In this document: positions 9,189 to 18,655 of the stretch, in pieces | Layout: every line of letters starts with the position of its first letter | How positions within the stretch are numbered: position 1 is the stretch's first letter | DNA from: Stentor roeselii | Lineage: Eukaryota > Ciliophora > Heterotrichea > Heterotrichida > Stentoridae | Length of the DNA: 64,000 nt | Direction of reading: 5' to 3' | Assembly (NCBI GenBank): GCA_006503475.1 | Contig: RSEH01000038.1 | Span: forward strand, 141,253 to 205,252 | The notes under the pieces: model-generated | Database searches by the model: none | What the model was told of the DNA's origin: nothing | What the model saw: the letters and a program-made list of their open reading frames with translations, nothing else | Translations under genes and position numbers: made by a program

Positions 9189-10277
9189 CTAAAGGCAAGA
9201 AAATAAAGCTATTGAAAAAATCGGAAGGACTAAATTGTCGATTTTCAAAGTAAAGGCTTCGTAGAAGGACACTAGGAATAAACATGTTCCAAGTGATGGG
9301 GAAATAGGGTAAAAGAAGGATAGTGATAGAATCATTGAGATATATCCTCCTAATGTGCCTTCAAGTGTTTTACGACGATAGGGCAGACGATGTCTGCCCA
9401 GGGTCACTCCTGATAAACATGCGAATGTGTCTCCGATGCCTAGACTGATGATTCCACTCCAGCTGATTAAGTCGTTGTTGAAAAGAACTGAAAAAATCAC
9501 TGGAAAGCCAAATCCTAGTAAAAGGTATAAATGAGTCACTATCAAATCACTTGAATCACGCTCGTCAATGAACTTCAAGAAAAAATTGTTTAATATTTGG
9601 ATACTTGGGCGAAGTTTTTCTAGAATTGTCAGAAAATAAAGAGCTGAAAGAAAAGCAAATGAAAGAAACTCCTTCACTGCCAGGCCTGGGATGAAAATTA
9701 AAAGGAGCATTAAATGGAACAGCTTTCGTTGGATCATTGAGGAGAATGAGTAGTAATTCGCTAGGGTTATTATTGAGATGAAGAATATGCTGATCGCTGA
9801 CCAGTAGAATAGGTAAAATAGGTTTGATTGGATAAAGGATGGAAGATCCTCGCAGTAACTTAGGATTAGAAAGTAGTTTAGGATCATCCAGATCAGCTTT
9901 AATCTTGAGTGGAATGATGATGAACTCAGGGTTAAGGATGTTATCAAAATCAGATGGAAGTGGTTTAGGATTACGGGAGAAAGGCTTCGGTGAAGAGACA
10001 TTCCTGAAAAAATCGAGGCTATCATTGAACTTTCGATCTCGCCTAATGATTTGAGACCTGTTGATACACTGAAAAAAATTAAACCTGCCAAGATTCTAGG
10101 ATCAAAATTAATCAAATAAAAGAAAGGAAAAAAACAGGACAACTTGAATTCAATCACATTATTCGGAAAAATTTTCCTGTAACAAAAGTAAACCCCATTC
10201 AAAAAAAGTAAAAAAAATTTACTCCTAGTAGCAAAATCAACACAACCCACAAGTAAAATTCTTTCAACCCCATCCAT
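9189..10277 (-). CDS. Dolichol kinase (SEC59 family), polytopic ER membrane protein
   Basis: A 362-residue, very hydrophobic protein with about ten predicted TM segments. The conserved CTP-transferase region is near the C terminus: LGIGDTFACLSGVTLGRHRLP, then RRKTLEGTLGGYISM, matching the dolichol kinase/phosphatidate cytidylyltransferase signature (GD-A-G---G---KT-EGT-GG). Dolichol kinase phosphorylates dolichol with CTP in the ER for N-glycosylation and GPI anchors; the window also encodes a likely GPI-anchored client (19504-25509). The first ATG is at 10277 (MDGVERILL); a longer frame begins only at a GTG. Some related family members phosphorylate phytol, so substrate is not certain. Confidence 0.85.
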   Translation of the reverse strand: MDGVERILLVGCVDFATRSKFFLLFLNGVYFCYRKIFPNNVIEFKLSCFFPFFYLINFDPRILAGLIFFSVSTGLKSLGEIESSMIASIFSGMSLHRSLSPVILNHFHLILITSLTLSSSSFHSRLKLIWMILNYFLILSYCEDLPSFIQSNLFYLFYWSAISIFFISIITLANYYSFSSMIQRKLFHLMLLLIFIPGLAVKEFLSFAFLSALYFLTILEKLRPSIQILNNFFLKFIDERDSSDLIVTHLYLLLGFGFPVIFSVLFNNDLISWSGIISLGIGDTFACLSGVTLGRHRLPYRRKTLEGTLGGYISMILSLSFFYPISPSLGTCLFLVSFYEAFTLKIDNLVLPIFSIALFSCL

Positions 10278-10338
10278 TTCTTTATACCCAAAACCAAGCA
10301 CCTAAAAAATCCTCTAAACCATCCTCCCAATAAAAATA

Positions 10339-10575
10339 ATGTCGGAATCATCAGGCAGCGAGGTAAACTTAAAAGACTTCGGAGACTATTACGTAGAATT
10401 CAACTTAACAATCGAAAAAATCCAGCCTCTAACAGAAGAACCAAAACTCCCAAAAGACCATTACACAGAAATTCCAAGTCCAACAGTGAACGAGCGAAAG
10501 CGAGCATATAACTACCAAAAGCTTCTCCGAGAATACGAAATCGCAGCTTTAGATGGAATAAACCGTCGATACTAA
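10339..10575 (+). CDS. Small acidic hypothetical protein
   Basis: A 78-residue protein with an acidic N terminus (SESSGSEVNLKDFGDYYVEF) and a basic helical C terminus (NERKRAYNYQKLLREYEIAALDGINRRY). No domain is recognised. Coding base composition and clean ATG/TAA boundaries support a real gene. It is followed after 16 bp by another same-strand start; no GT-AG 15/16 bp intron joins the two. Confidence 0.6.
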   Translation: MSESSGSEVNLKDFGDYYVEFNLTIEKIQPLTEEPKLPKDHYTEIPSPTVNERKRAYNYQKLLREYEIAALDGINRRY

Positions 10576-10591
10576 GTACTTAATACTAATA

Positions 10592-12733
10592 ATGACATCT
10601 AAACTTTTCCAAGACCTGCCTCTTACTAGAAGAGAATTGAAAAGATTTCCGCCACTTGGGGTTAAAATAAAGGAATTTTCTGAGAAACCTTCTACAGCAT
10701 GTCAGGATTTTGAGTATTCTCCAGCTTGCAGGTACTTCACACATGAAGACGGAAAATTAACAGGAAGGACTACGACTCGATCTACGAAGTACACAAATGC
10801 AAGACCTAAAGCTTCATCTACTCATTTGACTAGTCTTTCTGATGTTGGAATTTTGTGGGAACTTCAGGAAAGGGTGGACTCTTTTAATATTCGTTATGAA
10901 GGAATCTTGCAGGGTGCTAGAAATTTCAGTTCTTTTTTAGACTTGTTTGAACTTTGCAAGATGGTTTCATCTGATATCGTAAAAACTGTGAAAATTTATT
11001 ATCCTGACCTTTCTCAAATATTTTCTTTATTTATTGAAACAGTCTTCAGATTTATCAGAGAAATTATCGAGATGCAAGAAGATATTCAATTAAAAAATCG
11101 AGTAAATTTAGAGGAAATGTTTGAAAAGCAAAGAAAATTATCAGAACATTGTTCAAATCTCCAAAGTGAAATCGAAAACATGAAAAAAATTCGAAAGTTT
11201 GAAGAAGGTGAAATTGAAGCTGAATTAAAAAAGATTTTTCAAGATACTTCAGAAGAAGTTTCATTATTTAAAGAGCGGGTGCAACAAATGAGAGACCTTC
11301 GGCCTGAAGGAACGTCTTCTCTATTAAAAGACGTTTACCGAGATATGAACAAAGAACGAAAAATCCCTGATGAGCCAATAGCTGACTTTTCAGACATGGA
11401 CCCAGAAGTCGTGATTCAAGGAATCAAAGGGAATTACCAGGTGATTATCTCGAAAACTATTAAAAATGTAAAGAAAACTTTAAACCCCACTGGAAAAAAG
11501 TCTATTGCTTCTGTGCAAACTGAAGGAAACTACATCGATCCCAAAAGTGTTGAGGATCTGAATAAAATCATAGAAAAAACAAATGCACAGTACAATAGCT
11601 TGTCTTTTCAGTATGAAAGGTCTAAAATTGATATAAAAAACCTGCAGGAAAATGCAAATAAAGCTGAAATCGAAAGGTCTAACCTTAGAGTTGAACTTAT
11701 AGGAACCAAAAAAGACCTGGAAAACAAATCCAAAGAAGTAACTTCAATAAAACTAGAACTTGAAACAAAAAAAACAGAAGTCGTAATCCTTACAAGAATC
11801 AACAACGATAAAGAAAAAGAAATCGAAAACTTAAAACTAAAATTAAAAATCCAAGAAAAATCCAAAAAAGACCCTGAACATCAAGAAGTAGGAAAAATCT
11901 TAGAAGAAGTCGAGCAAAACAACCGAAAAAGCAAAAGACTAGAAATTATCGAAGAAACAAAAGAAAAAACAACAAGTCTCAACGCAGTGACCCGTTCCGG
12001 ACTCACAATAAGAGAAGAACTAGAAAAAGAATACAACTTTCAACTAAGAAGAAACAGCATGCGACCTGAACTTGAAGGACTCAAAACTTCAACTCGAGGC
12101 CGTTTAGAAGTTTTAACCCCTACAAACCCATCAAATCTCTCACCTCCAGAAGAAAGTCACTCACCAACTCAATCAACCGACACAAAACCAAAACTTTTCC
12201 ATCAAACCGAAGCGATTTCATTATCAGTTCCAAAAAAAACTAAAAAATCAAAAAAGTTAAAAAACAAACTAATTCAAGAATCTTCTAATTTTTCAATAAA
12301 AGTAAAAAAACCTGAATTTTCAACAACTGAAAAATTAAAAAAACCTAAAATTTCAACAGGTTTTTCAGTGATTCAAGAAAGAGAAGAATCTTTAGAATCA
12401 CCTTTATCGCCCTTGTCGCCTCAGAAGTCAAGAAGCCAGTCACGGACAAGGTCGATGAACACAGAAAACGTGAAAGAAGAGAGTCAAGAAGTGAAAAGTG
12501 TTTCAAAGCAGGACAAGGCTTGTGGACTTGATATAAGAGCTGAGGTCAGCATTGGGATTCAGGTGGGAGAAGAAGAGGAAAAAGGCAGTCATTTCAGCGA
12601 CTTTAAGATGAGAGGAGTGAACCCTAACAACCTTTATGGTCTTAGAGGAGACGTGTTTTATCAGGGTGCACAGTTTGTGCCCCAGACGAAGATTCCTGAA
12701 CTCCAGTTGCCTTTTAAACCTGCTTATTTTTAG
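10592..12733 (+). CDS. Coiled-coil protein, probably cytoskeletal or ciliary
   Basis: A 713-residue protein. Residues ~170-260 and ~330-480 are long heptad-rich coiled coils (EEMFEKQRKLSEHCSNLQSE; KSKEVTSIKLELETKK). The N-terminal ~150 residues may fold (LWELQERVDSFNIRYEGILQ). The C-terminal ~230 residues are Ser/Pro/Lys-rich with many SP/TP sites and likely disordered. No catalytic domain is seen. In ciliates such proteins are often parts of the cortex or basal body, which is only inference here. Confidence 0.7.
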   Translation: MTSKLFQDLPLTRRELKRFPPLGVKIKEFSEKPSTACQDFEYSPACRYFTHEDGKLTGRTTTRSTKYTNARPKASSTHLTSLSDVGILWELQERVDSFNIRYEGILQGARNFSSFLDLFELCKMVSSDIVKTVKIYYPDLSQIFSLFIETVFRFIREIIEMQEDIQLKNRVNLEEMFEKQRKLSEHCSNLQSEIENMKKIRKFEEGEIEAELKKIFQDTSEEVSLFKERVQQMRDLRPEGTSSLLKDVYRDMNKERKIPDEPIADFSDMDPEVVIQGIKGNYQVIISKTIKNVKKTLNPTGKKSIASVQTEGNYIDPKSVEDLNKIIEKTNAQYNSLSFQYERSKIDIKNLQENANKAEIERSNLRVELIGTKKDLENKSKEVTSIKLELETKKTEVVILTRINNDKEKEIENLKLKLKIQEKSKKDPEHQEVGKILEEVEQNNRKSKRLEIIEETKEKTTSLNAVTRSGLTIREELEKEYNFQLRRNSMRPELEGLKTSTRGRLEVLTPTNPSNLSPPEESHSPTQSTDTKPKLFHQTEAISLSVPKKTKKSKKLKNKLIQESSNFSIKVKKPEFSTTEKLKKPKISTGFSVIQEREESLESPLSPLSPQKSRSQSRTRSMNTENVKEESQEVKSVSKQDKACGLDIRAEVSIGIQVGEEEEKGSHFSDFKMRGVNPNNLYGLRGDVFYQGAQFVPQTKIPELQLPFKPAYF

Positions 12734-12761
12734 AGCTGATTAATTTAATTAATAATCTTAA

Positions 12762-14720
12762 CTAGTTTAAACCTCGCTTCCACTTTTCAGCCATTTCTAG
12801 AATCTTTAAACTCTTCACCTCGCCTTCTTCGTCAGGGAAGATGAAATCTACGTATTCCTCGAAAGCTGCATCGTCATCATCAGCAAGTTTTCGCTTTTTC
12901 TTTACTTTTCGTGGCATTCTTTTTTCTATTTTAAGAACTTCTTCTTCATTTCCCAGGTCATTTTCTATATCCTTCCAAATTTCAAGTAATTCTGCCCTTT
13001 CCACTTTATTTTGAGAGTTTTTGAAGAAATTTTCAGCGTTTTCAAGGATTTTTCTAGCATTTTTTACGGAATCTTGTAAGATTTCGAACTTCGCGTAAGA
13101 AATCCAGACTTTTAAGTGCCGGGTCTTCTTTAAAAGTCTTTCGTAGACTTCTCGTGCTTGTTCAAACTTGCGAAGTTCAGTGTAGAAGTCGATAAAAGCC
13201 TTCCAAACAACTTCAGGACGTTCTAACTCAGGAGTGTTTATTGCAAGTTCAAATAAAGCCTCGCATCTGGAGTGTTCTTCTAAGTTTTTCTCTAGTTCTA
13301 TGAAACTTAACCATGCTTCGCTGTTCCAAGGCTGAGTTAAAAGCCACTTGTCGTGAAGCTTTCGGCATCTTTCTATGTCACCGATTTGAAGCTCCAGGTC
13401 GATGTAGGCTGAGAAAATTTTAGAGGATCCGCATTTTCCGATTGCTGTGCCGAGGATTTTACGGGCTTTTTGGATATCCTTTTGTCTGATCTCAAAAAGT
13501 GCATAATTAACCCAAACTTTCGAAAACGAGAACATCTGATGCGGTATAATTTCCAAAGCCTTCTCATAAACCGCTCTAGCACAATCCAAAGCTCCAGCAT
13601 TTTCCTCAAAAAGTGCATATCCAATCCAAAAATACTGATACCGTCTCCAAAACCTTTTCTCACTAGCAGGGGGTACATTAGCAATAGCTCTTTCATAAGT
13701 TTCACGAACTCTTTCATAACACCCTTCAGCTTCTTCCAAAGCGATATAATCAAACCAAGTATCAAACTTCATAGGATCACTGGCAAGAGTCGTTTCATAC
13801 AAAGCTCTTCTTTTATTAACAACGACCATTTCAATACTTCCTTTCGACCCATGCTGCTTTTCGAAGTTGACATAACTTTGATATAACCTCGGAGCAGCTG
13901 CTTTAGTCAACTTGTCGACAGCATGTTTAAATAACACCCTGGCACGTTCATATTCATGAGCCCTTATTTCAAAATCAGTGAAAGCAAGAAAAAACTCTTC
14001 ATTAAGACAAAAAAACCCGAGTTCTTCAATAGCTTTTTCAAAGACTCTTCTAGAAGATTGCCGGTCTTTTCTTTTTTCCTCAAATCTTGCGACTTTAATG
14101 AAACTTTGAACTACTGGATGTGCTTGGATCAGTTGATACATCACTTCTCGAGAACGGTCTGGGTTTCCTACCCTTTCCTCAAATTTCGAGAAAATCGTGA
14201 AAGCTTTAGCCTCCGGAGAAGTCGCCATCCATTTATTGAAAACTTCTCTTGCCCCGTTGTAATTTCCAAGCATTTCCTCCATCAAGGCATATTTATACCA
14301 AAGCTGATCGACTCTAGGAAGTAACTTCGTAGCTCGTTCCCAGACGTTTCTCGCATTGTTGATGCATTTATTCCTCATTTCCATCTCGGCATACTTGAGC
14401 CATACAGAGCTGTTTTTGTAATCAACGACTAAAGCTCTTTCAAAAATACTTCTGGCTCTTTGGAGCTGTCTAAGATTTTCCTCAAAAGTGGCATATTTGA
14501 TCCAAGAGTTGATGTGATATCGACGTTTTCGAATGATATTCTCGAACTCTGCTCGCTTTCTATGCATGTAGTCTTCTAGTTCCTCATCATCATTGATCTG
14601 CACACGTGGAGGGTGTAAGTCGTCGATTTGATTAGCAAGGGCTTCTCTGAGTAGCTGTTCAGCAGTGATTTGAACTTCACTGGGGGCTTTGTTTTTAACT
14701 CTAGGAACTTTGACGGACAT
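12762..14720 (-). CDS. CRNKL1: Crooked neck/CRNKL1 (Clf1/Syf3) spliceosome scaffold
   Basis: A 652-residue protein made almost entirely of half-a-TPR (HAT) repeats. The N terminus is diagnostic: ITAEQLLREALANQ, then MHRKRAEFENIIRKRR, then INSWIKYATFEENLRQLQRA. Regular repeats follow with W-x-x-Y-A-x-x-E and A-R-x-(I/V)-(F/Y)-E-R-A patterns (for example VWLKYAEMEMRNKCINNARN, LWYKYALMEEMLGNYNGARE). The C terminus has a basic KKKRK stretch. Clf1/Crooked neck organises the NineTeen/Prp19-associated complex in catalytic spliceosomes. It is notable in a genome whose introns are 15 bp. Length is close to that of fungal and animal orthologues. Confidence 0.95.
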   Translation of the reverse strand: MSVKVPRVKNKAPSEVQITAEQLLREALANQIDDLHPPRVQINDDEELEDYMHRKRAEFENIIRKRRYHINSWIKYATFEENLRQLQRARSIFERALVVDYKNSSVWLKYAEMEMRNKCINNARNVWERATKLLPRVDQLWYKYALMEEMLGNYNGAREVFNKWMATSPEAKAFTIFSKFEERVGNPDRSREVMYQLIQAHPVVQSFIKVARFEEKRKDRQSSRRVFEKAIEELGFFCLNEEFFLAFTDFEIRAHEYERARVLFKHAVDKLTKAAAPRLYQSYVNFEKQHGSKGSIEMVVVNKRRALYETTLASDPMKFDTWFDYIALEEAEGCYERVRETYERAIANVPPASEKRFWRRYQYFWIGYALFEENAGALDCARAVYEKALEIIPHQMFSFSKVWVNYALFEIRQKDIQKARKILGTAIGKCGSSKIFSAYIDLELQIGDIERCRKLHDKWLLTQPWNSEAWLSFIELEKNLEEHSRCEALFELAINTPELERPEVVWKAFIDFYTELRKFEQAREVYERLLKKTRHLKVWISYAKFEILQDSVKNARKILENAENFFKNSQNKVERAELLEIWKDIENDLGNEEEVLKIEKRMPRKVKKKRKLADDDDAAFEEYVDFIFPDEEGEVKSLKILEMAEKWKRGLN

Positions 14721-14743
14721 TCTAATAATAAGATTAAGTGGAG

Positions 14744-15406
14744 ATGTTTAATATTTTTATGGAGTCTCACAAGAAGTTTAACAGTAATGCGATATCAGAA
14801 GACTTTCCATCTTACTTTAAAAGCCAGTTCGTTGATGTGGTCAAATCGAACCAGCAGGTCTTCGGGAAAAAGATATTCCAAGTGGCAGGAAAGAAAAACA
14901 TCTTAACTCCTGTGAATGAAAAAAGCACCTCCTCTGCAGCGATTAAAATTCAGACGAGTATTGATCAAGACCTGGATAGTCTTAAACTTTCTATTCAAAA
15001 TGATATTACTAGAGGGTATCGAAATACTCTTCGCTTTCAGTCAAACCATTACCGATCTTTTTTCAACAAAGTTGATAATTCTGGGTTTAATAGACTTACA
15101 ACTGAAATCACTTCGCTTTTTGAAAAACCAAAGATTACTAGAACTTTAAAGGGTGAACCTACGAATAGAAAGAAGTATAAATCTTTAAGTTTGGATAAAA
15201 GTTGTTCAAAACATGAAGAAGAGTCGGTGAATGTTAATTTGTTGGTTTTTGATACCAAGCCTAAAAAGAAAATTTTAAAAGTTAGGAGTCAGGAACAGGA
15301 TTCTGATAGTTTAGAAGAGTTTGAAAAACGGTTGAAAGAGTTTTCTTGTGAAAAAGGCAAAAATGTGCAGGAGTTGTATCATACTAGGAAAAAATTTAGT
15401 CTTTAG
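14744..15406 (+). CDS. Hypothetical basic protein
   Basis: A 220-residue protein, divergent from CRNKL1 with ~23 bp between starts. The longer frame begins at a GTG (14738); the first ATG is 14744, and an in-frame ATG at 14759 (MESHKKF) has the TAATATTTTTATG context common in this window and may be the true start. The sequence has scattered basic and Ser-rich segments and a short helical tail (SLEEFEKRLKEFSCEKGKNV). I recognise no domain. Confidence 0.6.
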   Translation: MFNIFMESHKKFNSNAISEDFPSYFKSQFVDVVKSNQQVFGKKIFQVAGKKNILTPVNEKSTSSAAIKIQTSIDQDLDSLKLSIQNDITRGYRNTLRFQSNHYRSFFNKVDNSGFNRLTTEITSLFEKPKITRTLKGEPTNRKKYKSLSLDKSCSKHEEESVNVNLLVFDTKPKKKILKVRSQEQDSDSLEEFEKRLKEFSCEKGKNVQELYHTRKKFSL

Positions 15407-15423
15407 TTATTAAGTGGATATAA

Positions 15424-15771
15424 ATGGGAGGTAAAAACTCTAGCAACTATCGAAGCATAGTTGAAAAACAAATAAAAGAAAACCCAGTGCTGATGTACAG
15501 CGCTACTTATTGTGGATATTGCACAAAGGCAATGAATGTCTTTAGCACAATCAGGGTTACACCATTTGTGATTTATCTCGATAAAGACCCAGACGGTGAC
15601 GAGATCGCGCTAGCACTTTATGAAATAACTGGGCAAGACACTGTTCCTAGTATTTTCATTGGAGGAAAACACATCGGAGGCTTCTCACAGCTAGTCAAAG
15701 GCTTGTCCGATAGATCAGTTCAGGCCGAGTTGAATAGAATCGGTGTCAGGTTTGAAGACTTCGGAGGATAA
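15424..15771 (+). CDS. Dithiol glutaredoxin, probably N-myristoylated
   Basis: A 115-residue glutaredoxin. The active site is CGYC at residues 30-33 (YSATYCGYCTKAMNVF), a variant of CPYC. The cis-proline and glutathione-binding segment is TVPSIFIGGKHIGGFSQL. Glutaredoxins reduce protein disulfides and mixed disulfides with glutathione. The N terminus MGGKNSS fits an N-myristoylation signal (Gly2, Ser6), which would place the enzyme on a membrane; that localisation is inferred. It starts 17 bp after the preceding stop, with ATG preceded by GGATATAA. Confidence 0.93.
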   Translation: MGGKNSSNYRSIVEKQIKENPVLMYSATYCGYCTKAMNVFSTIRVTPFVIYLDKDPDGDEIALALYEITGQDTVPSIFIGGKHIGGFSQLVKGLSDRSVQAELNRIGVRFEDFGG

Positions 15772-15882
15772 GTTATTATTTAAAGGTATTTAAAGCCTCT
15801 TTCAATAAATTCTGCGAAATCTAATGAAATTTACAATTTTCATTAAACTTCAAAAATTCTTACATTAACTATTTTTATTCAC

Positions 15883-16425
15883 TTACGTCAAAATTTTTCC
15901 TTTTTTCATGTTTTGCTCAAACTTCTGTAGTAAAATTTTCGATTTTTCGTAAAACTCTTCAAAATAAGAGTTCAAGTCTTTCACCTTTTCCTTCGTTTTT
16001 TCCTCTACTCTTCTTGATATAGAACTGATGGGACGATTAGCATGGATCTTGAAAGAATTGTCATAAGACGAGTCGCTGCTTTTTTGAAATTTTTTATGAC
16101 GAATCATGAAAGATTTAGGCGACTTCTGATCAGTCCTCACAAATCTCCTGATGTGTCTTTTCATGTCTTCTGCGTCTTTTCTATGACAAACTTCAGAGAC
16201 GTTGGGTTCTACTTTAGAGTAGACTGGAGTTGTGCTTCTTTTGCAGGAGGTTCGAGTGCTTTGGACACTTTCACATCGGTTTTTTCGAAAGCTCGGCTTT
16301 CTTTTGGTTTTTTCGTGGATTTTATGATTTTGTTTTTCGAAATGAGGGAAATATGCCTCGAATTTCGATATTTTTTGTCTCCAGGCCTCGGTTTTCATCT
16401 TTTTCGAAGCTCGAGTCAAGTCCAT
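15883..16425 (-). CDS. Basic hypothetical protein
   Basis: A 180-residue protein with many Lys/Arg (high pI) and no TM segment. The start MDLTRASKKMKTEAWRQKIS is followed by a basic, Ser-rich middle and a helical C-terminal segment (VEEKTKEKVKDLNSYFEEFY, then KILLQKFEQNMKKG). No family is recognised. It is convergent with the glutaredoxin gene, about 110 AT-rich bases apart, and divergent from the coiled-coil gene at 16508. Confidence 0.55.
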   Translation of the reverse strand: MDLTRASKKMKTEAWRQKISKFEAYFPHFEKQNHKIHEKTKRKPSFRKNRCESVQSTRTSCKRSTTPVYSKVEPNVSEVCHRKDAEDMKRHIRRFVRTDQKSPKSFMIRHKKFQKSSDSSYDNSFKIHANRPISSISRRVEEKTKEKVKDLNSYFEEFYEKSKILLQKFEQNMKKGKILT

Positions 16426-16507
16426 AAGAAAATTATTAAGAAGAATATTTGAAAAGTTTTTGATTTTTCTGCATTTTGAACTTCATGTATTCTAATAAAT
16501 TATTCAA

Positions 16508-18007
16508 ATGTTTGAAATTTCTGTTAAACACTCTACCGGGGTCACCCCCGAAATAGCCCAGCTCTCAGCAACAACCTTCAAACTTTCCTTATCCCCAGAT
16601 CAGTCCTTGGACCTCGAGGTAAAGTTTTTAAAATCTCATCTTTGGGATCAATTCCAGAAAATCCTAACAAGTCTAACCGAGACCCAATCTTCATTCGAAT
16701 CATTCAAAGAAGAAAAAGCCTACGAGTTCTCTTTACTCTCATCAGAGTCCCATCAAAAGATATCAAATCTTGAGTTAAAAATCGAGAATCTTTCATCAAA
16801 AACCGAATCCCTTCAAAATTTGAATAAAAGTCTAATGCACGAAAAATCCTGCATCCAAGACCTTTTAAATCACGAAAGAGACTTCATAAAAACCCTTCAA
16901 TCAAAAATCAAATCAAACTTCGAAAACCAGTCAGAAGCCTTAAAAAAAGCTGAAGACCGCGACTCAAGCTTCATCAGTCGCCTTGCCGAGCTATCAAAAG
17001 AAAATCTTGACCTTCAGCAAGAGGTACAACAGCTGAAATTCGCTTTAGAAGAGGTTAAAACTCAGTCACATAACCGAGAAGGCCTTGGCGAGTGTTTGAA
17101 ATGTTGTCAGTTGTCTGAAGAAATCGCATTTTCTCATGATTTTTACCAGGTCATCGGATTGAGTCAAGAAAATTTAGAAGTTTTAATGAAAAACATGTGC
17201 AGGGTCAATGAAGCGACTTTAAACCAAGTCAGTTTCACGAGTTTCGCCATTTCTGAAGAAAACGAAAAACTAAAAAACGAGATAAAGACCTTAAATGAAA
17301 CTTTAAATAAAACTACAGCTGACCTTGACTTGACCCGTGATGAAAAAAGTAAACTTTTCAAGGAACTTTCAGAAACTGAGGTGAAAATGAATGAAAAAAT
17401 GAAGGAGTTTGAGTCTTTTTGTATGAAGACGAAATTTGATACTGAGAATAATGCGGAAGTTGATAGTTTTGAATCGAATTGTTTGGGAAGTTATTCAAAT
17501 TTGCAGATTGATGAGTCGAAAGGACGGTTGATGGAACTGGAAACAAGAGTGAAGGACTTGGAAGAGAATAATTCTAGGCTCAGGGTCGAACTTTGCCAAC
17601 TGAAAACGAAGACTATTCAAGAAATTAAGACGGAAAGAATGAAAGTTGATAGTCTTGACTTGCTTATTGAAAAGTTCTGCTTTGAAAATGGAATTGACAA
17701 TCATTTTGTCAAGGTCTTTGCAGGGGTTTATCTGTTTGGAAATAAACAAGTCAATGTTTCCTTGGAAAAGGATCAGATTTTCTGTAGATATGGCGGGTTT
17801 TGTTTGAATCTTGCAAGTTTCTTAAAGAATGAGCAAGGTAAGTCGCCAGTCCTATCCATTTTCAACTCAACCCAAGAAAAGCCAGTTTTCAGTCCAAGAC
17901 TAAAGCATCGAAGACTCTCAAGAGAAAACGAGATTCCATTAAGCGACGAGAGAAGAAACAAGGAAAAGATATCAGCCCTTTCCCAAAGAAACAAGCGAAT
18001 ATGGTGA
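16508..18007 (+). CDS. Coiled-coil protein with a GAR/GAS2-like C-terminal motif
   Basis: A 499-residue protein. Residues ~40-190 and ~240-390 are coiled coil. Near residues 400-440 comes FVKVFAGVYLFGNKQVNVSL, then IFCRYGGFCLNLASFL, which follows the layout of the GAS2/GAR microtubule-binding domain (x-Y-x-(V/F)-G-(x)n-V-x-x-GG-x-x-x-L-x-x-(F/Y)-L). The gene at 37473 ends with the same arrangement. The GAR assignment is tentative because key positions are degenerate. It ends in TGA at 18005-18007, one base from the stop of the convergent gene; reading this TGA as Trp would run the frame into that gene, so TGA is a stop here. Confidence 0.72.
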   Translation: MFEISVKHSTGVTPEIAQLSATTFKLSLSPDQSLDLEVKFLKSHLWDQFQKILTSLTETQSSFESFKEEKAYEFSLLSSESHQKISNLELKIENLSSKTESLQNLNKSLMHEKSCIQDLLNHERDFIKTLQSKIKSNFENQSEALKKAEDRDSSFISRLAELSKENLDLQQEVQQLKFALEEVKTQSHNREGLGECLKCCQLSEEIAFSHDFYQVIGLSQENLEVLMKNMCRVNEATLNQVSFTSFAISEENEKLKNEIKTLNETLNKTTADLDLTRDEKSKLFKELSETEVKMNEKMKEFESFCMKTKFDTENNAEVDSFESNCLGSYSNLQIDESKGRLMELETRVKDLEENNSRLRVELCQLKTKTIQEIKTERMKVDSLDLLIEKFCFENGIDNHFVKVFAGVYLFGNKQVNVSLEKDQIFCRYGGFCLNLASFLKNEQGKSPVLSIFNSTQEKPVFSPRLKHRRLSRENEIPLSDERRNKEKISALSQRNKRIW

Positions 18008-18008
18008 C

Positions 18009-18647
18009 TTAAAGTAACTCTTCATTGAAAAACCGTGAGTGACTTCTTCTTTTCTTCCTCAGGACTTCTAAGAAATATCTTTGTTTCAGGCTTTGGTGAT
18101 ACTGGTCTTCAATGCGACTAAAGACTTTATCATACTTCAAAAAAACATCTTGACTTTTCTGCCCTTTGTCTTCAGCCCTGCCGCCATGAGTGTCAAGTAA
18201 AGTTCGATTTAAGTCAATTTTTCGTATGAGTCCTTTAGCGATTTGCTCTTTAAGGTTTAAAGTCTCTCTTTTTCTCACAAAAGGGAGTTTTTCCAAAGTT
18301 TTCTGTGACTTTAACGTGTAATTTCTTCGAAAAGGCATCATTTCATTAGGCTTTCGAAAGACTAGCTTTTTTTTAATGATTTTCAAATGAGGCTGTCTTG
18401 GCTTTGAGCTGTTGTCGACGATTTCTTCAATAGTTTGGACCTGTTCTTTTATTGAATTAAGCTTATCTGGGAACGGGATGTAATAACAAGCGTCTTCAAT
18501 GACTTCTTCCAGTTCTTCTTTGTTTAGACTCGCTTTGAGCAGGTCGAAGTCCTGGTCTGACCTGTTGTGAGTGAGCAGCAAGTAGACCTTGCTACGAAGA
18601 ATCCTTCTGTTCCGTCTTAACGCGAGGGCAGGGTTAACATGATGCAT
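18009..18647 (-). CDS. Basic hypothetical protein
   Basis: A 212-residue basic protein without TM segments. The N terminus (MHHVNPALALRRNRRILRSK) is Arg-rich and is followed by a helical, acidic stretch (LLKASLNKEELEEVIEDACY). The C terminus is again basic (KQRYFLEVLRKKRRSHSRFF). No domain is recognised. It is sandwiched between neighbours with only one base to the convergent stop and eight bases to the divergent start. Confidence 0.6.
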   Translation of the reverse strand: MHHVNPALALRRNRRILRSKVYLLLTHNRSDQDFDLLKASLNKEELEEVIEDACYYIPFPDKLNSIKEQVQTIEEIVDNSSKPRQPHLKIIKKKLVFRKPNEMMPFRRNYTLKSQKTLEKLPFVRKRETLNLKEQIAKGLIRKIDLNRTLLDTHGGRAEDKGQKSQDVFLKYDKVFSRIEDQYHQSLKQRYFLEVLRKKRRSHSRFFNEELL

Positions 18648-18655
18648 TTTATAAT
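18648..18655. promoter_or_regulatory. 8-bp divergent intergenic gap
   Basis: Only eight bases (TTTATAAT) separate the minus-strand ATG ending at 18647 from the plus-strand ATG at 18656. Both promoters and 5' UTRs must overlap these bases or the neighbouring coding sequence. Each gene has no closer alternative in-frame ATG. Confidence 0.5.

Noticed and set aside
9175-9285. Longer N terminus for the GTPBP1-like protein
   Set aside because: The extension overlaps the dolichol kinase stop in another frame and is hydrophobic unlike the family; MSIHEF at 9174 has the usual start context.
10575-10592. Joining the 78-residue gene to the following coiled-coil gene by an intron
   Set aside because: The 16-bp gap has GT but no AG at 15 or 16 bp, and both genes have normal start and stop contexts.
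18005-18007. Reading TGA as tryptophan, as in Blepharisma
   Set aside because: TGA ends the genes at 18007, 19504 and 35840 at positions where reading on would enter a neighbour or soon stop, and conserved Trp positions all use TGG.
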